Assembly (NCBI GenBank): GCA_011322715.1
Contig: DRLX01000183.1
Span: forward strand, 1-5,665
Direction of reading: 5' to 3'
Source: Desulfobulbaceae bacterium
GTDB taxonomy: Bacteria > Desulfobacterota > Desulfobulbia > Desulfobulbales > Desulfobulbaceae
Length of the DNA: 5,665 nt
This document shows positions 4,024 to 5,665 of this stretch, piece after piece (positions within the stretch are counted from its first letter, which is position 1; each line of letters starts with the position of its first letter). The position numbers and the translations under genes were made by a program. Below the pieces are notes generated by a model. The model was not told the origin of the DNA. It made no database searches and worked only from the letters and a program-made list of their open reading frames with translations.

Positions 4024-5665
4024 ATGAAATATGATCAGGATTGGCAACAGAAATACAAAGATATGGTCAGCACCCCAACACAGGCCCTTACCCATGTGCA
4101 GCCCGGACAACGGGTGTTTATCGGCACCGGCTGCGGCGAGCCGGTGCAGCTGGTCAGTGCCATGACCAAAAGGGCCGGATCGCTGGCCAATGTCGAACTG
4201 GTCCAGCTTATCACCAAAGGCAAGGCACCCTATGCGGAAAAGCGGTATGCGGAATGTTTTACCATAAATTCGTTTTATATCGGCTCCAATGTCAGGGACA
4301 TGATCCAGGAGGGTATGGGCGACTATACTCCAATCCTGATGTCCGATGTACCGGGCCTGCTCAACTCAGGCGTCCTGCCTCTGGATGTGGCCCTGATCCA
4401 GATAACGCCGCCCGATGAGCGCGGTAAGGTCAGCCTGGGTATTTCCGTTGATATTGTCCGGTCGGCGGCGGAAAATGCCTCCCTGGTCATTGCCGAAGTC
4501 AATCCCAACATGCCCTGGACCCACGGCGATTCCCTGATGGATATCTATGATCTGGATATTCTGGTGCCGGTTGACGAGCCGATTATTGAACGGGAATCCC
4601 ATTCCCTGCATCCGGTGAGTGAGAAAATCGCCCGGGAGGTTGCCACCCTGATTCCCAACGGCGCCACCCTGGAATTCGGTCTGGGGCGAATACCCGGTGT
4701 CGGTCGTGTCCCCCAGGCGGTGATGAAATGTCTGCATGGGAAAAAACATCTCGGTATTCATACGGAAATGATTTCCGATTCCATCATTGAACTGATTGAA
4801 TCCGGGGCGGTTGACGGCAGTCGCAAGACCGTTGATCGGGGCCGGGTGACAGCCAGTTTCTGTATGGGCAGTAAAAAACTCTACGATTATATAGACGATA
4901 ATCCATTGTTCTGTTTTCGTCCAACCGAGTATGTGAATAATTCCAGTGTGATCGGCAAGCAGAAGCGGATGGTTTCCATCAATATGGCCCTGGAGATAGA
5001 CCTGACCGGCCAGGTCTGTTCCGATTCGGTGGGCGGACGCTTTTATTCCGGCATCGGCGGCCAGGTGGATTTTAATCGCGGCGCTTCATTTTCCGAACAT
5101 GGCCGTTCCATCATTGCCATGCCCTCCACCAATGAAGACGGCAGTCGTTCCCGTATTGTGACCACCTTGCAGCCGGGATCCGGTGTTGTTATCTCACGAG
5201 GTACGGTCCATTATATCGTCACCGAATACGGGGTTGCCTACCTGCATGGAAAATCCATTCAGGAGCGGGTCATGGCCCTGATATCCATAGCCCATCCTGA
5301 TTTTCGCGAGCAACTTTTCCAGGAGGCTATCGATCACAAGTACCTGCGGCCCAACCTTTCCGGTCTTGGTGACCGGTTCATCGTCCCCGGTGAAGAGTTC
5401 ATGCGTACCAGCTTTTTGCTCAAAAACGGGACCCAGGTCAATTTTCGCTCCATCAGGCCCACCGATGAGCCGCACATGCGGGACCTGCTCTACGATCTCT
5501 CCCAGGAAACAGTTTATTACCGCTTTATGAGCAGGCAGCAGCGTTTTACCCATCGGCAGATACAGGATTTTGTCTATATTGATCATCGACGGGATGTGGC
5601 CATTGTCGGCACCGTGCCCGAGGCCCATGGGGAGGAGATCATTGCCGTAGGAAGGTATTATCTCA
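4024..5665 (+). CDS. Acetyl-CoA hydrolase/CoA-transferase (4-hydroxybutyrate type) with C-terminal GNAT domain, 3'-truncated
   Basis: 547 codons are visible with no stop; the gene runs off the window. Residues about 1-455 form a class I-type CoA-transferase of the AbfT/Cat family, which exchanges CoA between acyl-CoA and a free acid through a glutamyl-CoA thioester. Signatures: GTGCGEP near 31-37; THGDS around 168; a glycine-rich loop FGLGRIPGVGRVP (218-230); HTEMISD with the catalytic Glu248 (equivalent to Glu238 of the Clostridium aminobutyricum enzyme, from memory); RPTEYVNN; SGIGGQVDFNRGAS (342-355), the CoA-binding loop; and TEYGVAYLHGKS (400-411). From about 471 a GNAT fold begins (VNFRSIRPTDEPHMRDLL, then YYRFMS, FVYIDHRRDVAIVG, AVGRYYL). 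Its wording resembles the acetyltransferase domain of Pat-type protein lysine acetyltransferases. The acetyl-CoA pyrophosphate-binding loop of the GNAT would lie beyond the window, so its activity cannot be judged. The substrate acid is unknown; acetate, propionate, succinate or butyrate derivatives are possible. The 186-bp gap upstream leaves co-transcription with the ligase open. Confidence 0.92.
   Translation, partial: MKYDQDWQQKYKDMVSTPTQALTHVQPGQRVFIGTGCGEPVQLVSAMTKRAGSLANVELVQLITKGKAPYAEKRYAECFTINSFYIGSNVRDMIQEGMGDYTPILMSDVPGLLNSGVLPLDVALIQITPPDERGKVSLGISVDIVRSAAENASLVIAEVNPNMPWTHGDSLMDIYDLDILVPVDEPIIERESHSLHPVSEKIAREVATLIPNGATLEFGLGRIPGVGRVPQAVMKCLHGKKHLGIHTEMISDSIIELIESGAVDGSRKTVDRGRVTASFCMGSKKLYDYIDDNPLFCFRPTEYVNNSSVIGKQKRMVSINMALEIDLTGQVCSDSVGGRFYSGIGGQVDFNRGASFSEHGRSIIAMPSTNEDGSRSRIVTTLQPGSGVVISRGTVHYIVTEYGVAYLHGKSIQERVMALISIAHPDFREQLFQEAIDHKYLRPNLSGLGDRFIVPGEEFMRTSFLLKNGTQVNFRSIRPTDEPHMRDLLYDLSQETVYYRFMSRQQRFTHRQIQDFVYIDHRRDVAIVGTVPEAHGEEIIAVGRYYL
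5434..5665 (+). other. GNAT acetyltransferase domain, N-terminal half (within the CoA-transferase gene)
   Basis: Residues about 471-547 of the CoA-transferase gene. The first strand and helix (FRSIRPTDEPHMRDLLYDLS), the aromatic turn ETVYYRFMS, and the strand pair DVAIVGTVPE / IIAVGRYYL follow the Pat/Pka GNAT pattern (an R-P-x-D-E start, an S-x-E-T/S-x-Y-x-R-F segment and an I-D-x-x-R-D/E-x-A-hydrophobic segment). The catalytic and CoA-loop half is not in the window. Confidence 0.8.

Noticed and set aside
3862..4110. Minus-strand open frame of 82 codons across the intergenic gap
   Set aside because: Its sequence comes from translating the palindromic repeat pair and the start of the CoA-transferase gene; repeats of this kind often produce spurious small proteins.
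4041..4418. Plus-strand open frame of 125 codons overlapping the CoA-transferase start
   Set aside because: It is a frame-shifted shadow of the CoA-transferase N-terminus, with no ribosome binding site or recognisable motif.

Overview
All convincing genes in this window lie on the + strand in one compact, operon-like block. The organism looks like a mid-to-high-GC, acetate-handling anaerobic bacterium. The gene set (ADP-forming acyl-CoA synthetase, CoA-transferase with a fused acetyltransferase, AcuB-type sensor, class II-type deacetylase) would fit a Desulfobacterota (deltaproteobacterial) genome. That placement is inference from gene families and style; there is no marker gene in the window.

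Layout. Positions 1-54 are the last 17 codons of an upstream gene whose stop overlaps the next start as ATGA. Positions 51-1037 encode a zinc-dependent class II-type histone-deacetylase-fold enzyme with its zinc ligands and catalytic residues intact. Positions 1059-1715 encode an AcuB-like protein (two CBS domains plus an ACT-like domain). Positions 1729-3837 encode a fused alpha-beta ADP-forming acetate/acyl-CoA ligase. A 186-bp gap (3838-4023) holds two GTAG-headed palindromes facing each other, a BIME/REP-type element, one arm of which could also act as a terminator. From 4024 to the window end runs a 4-hydroxybutyrate/acetate-type CoA-transferase with the start of a C-terminal GNAT domain; it is cut off by the window edge and has no stop here.

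How the parts may work together. The last two genes interconvert short-chain acids and their CoA thioesters, one with ADP and Pi, the other by CoA exchange. The first two resemble AcuC and AcuB of the Bacillus subtilis acuABC locus, where a GNAT enzyme (AcuA) and a deacetylase (AcuC) switch AMP-forming acetyl-CoA synthetase off and on. Here no AMP-forming synthetase is visible. The GNAT is fused to a CoA-transferase, and its visible N-terminal part resembles the GNAT of Pat-type protein acetyltransferases, which in Salmonella is fused to an ADP-forming-synthetase-like body. The window therefore looks like a self-contained acyl-CoA module carrying candidate writer (GNAT), eraser (deacetylase), nucleotide sensor (CBS/ACT) and metabolic targets. 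This functional linkage is inferred from family knowledge and gene order; the sequence does not prove it.
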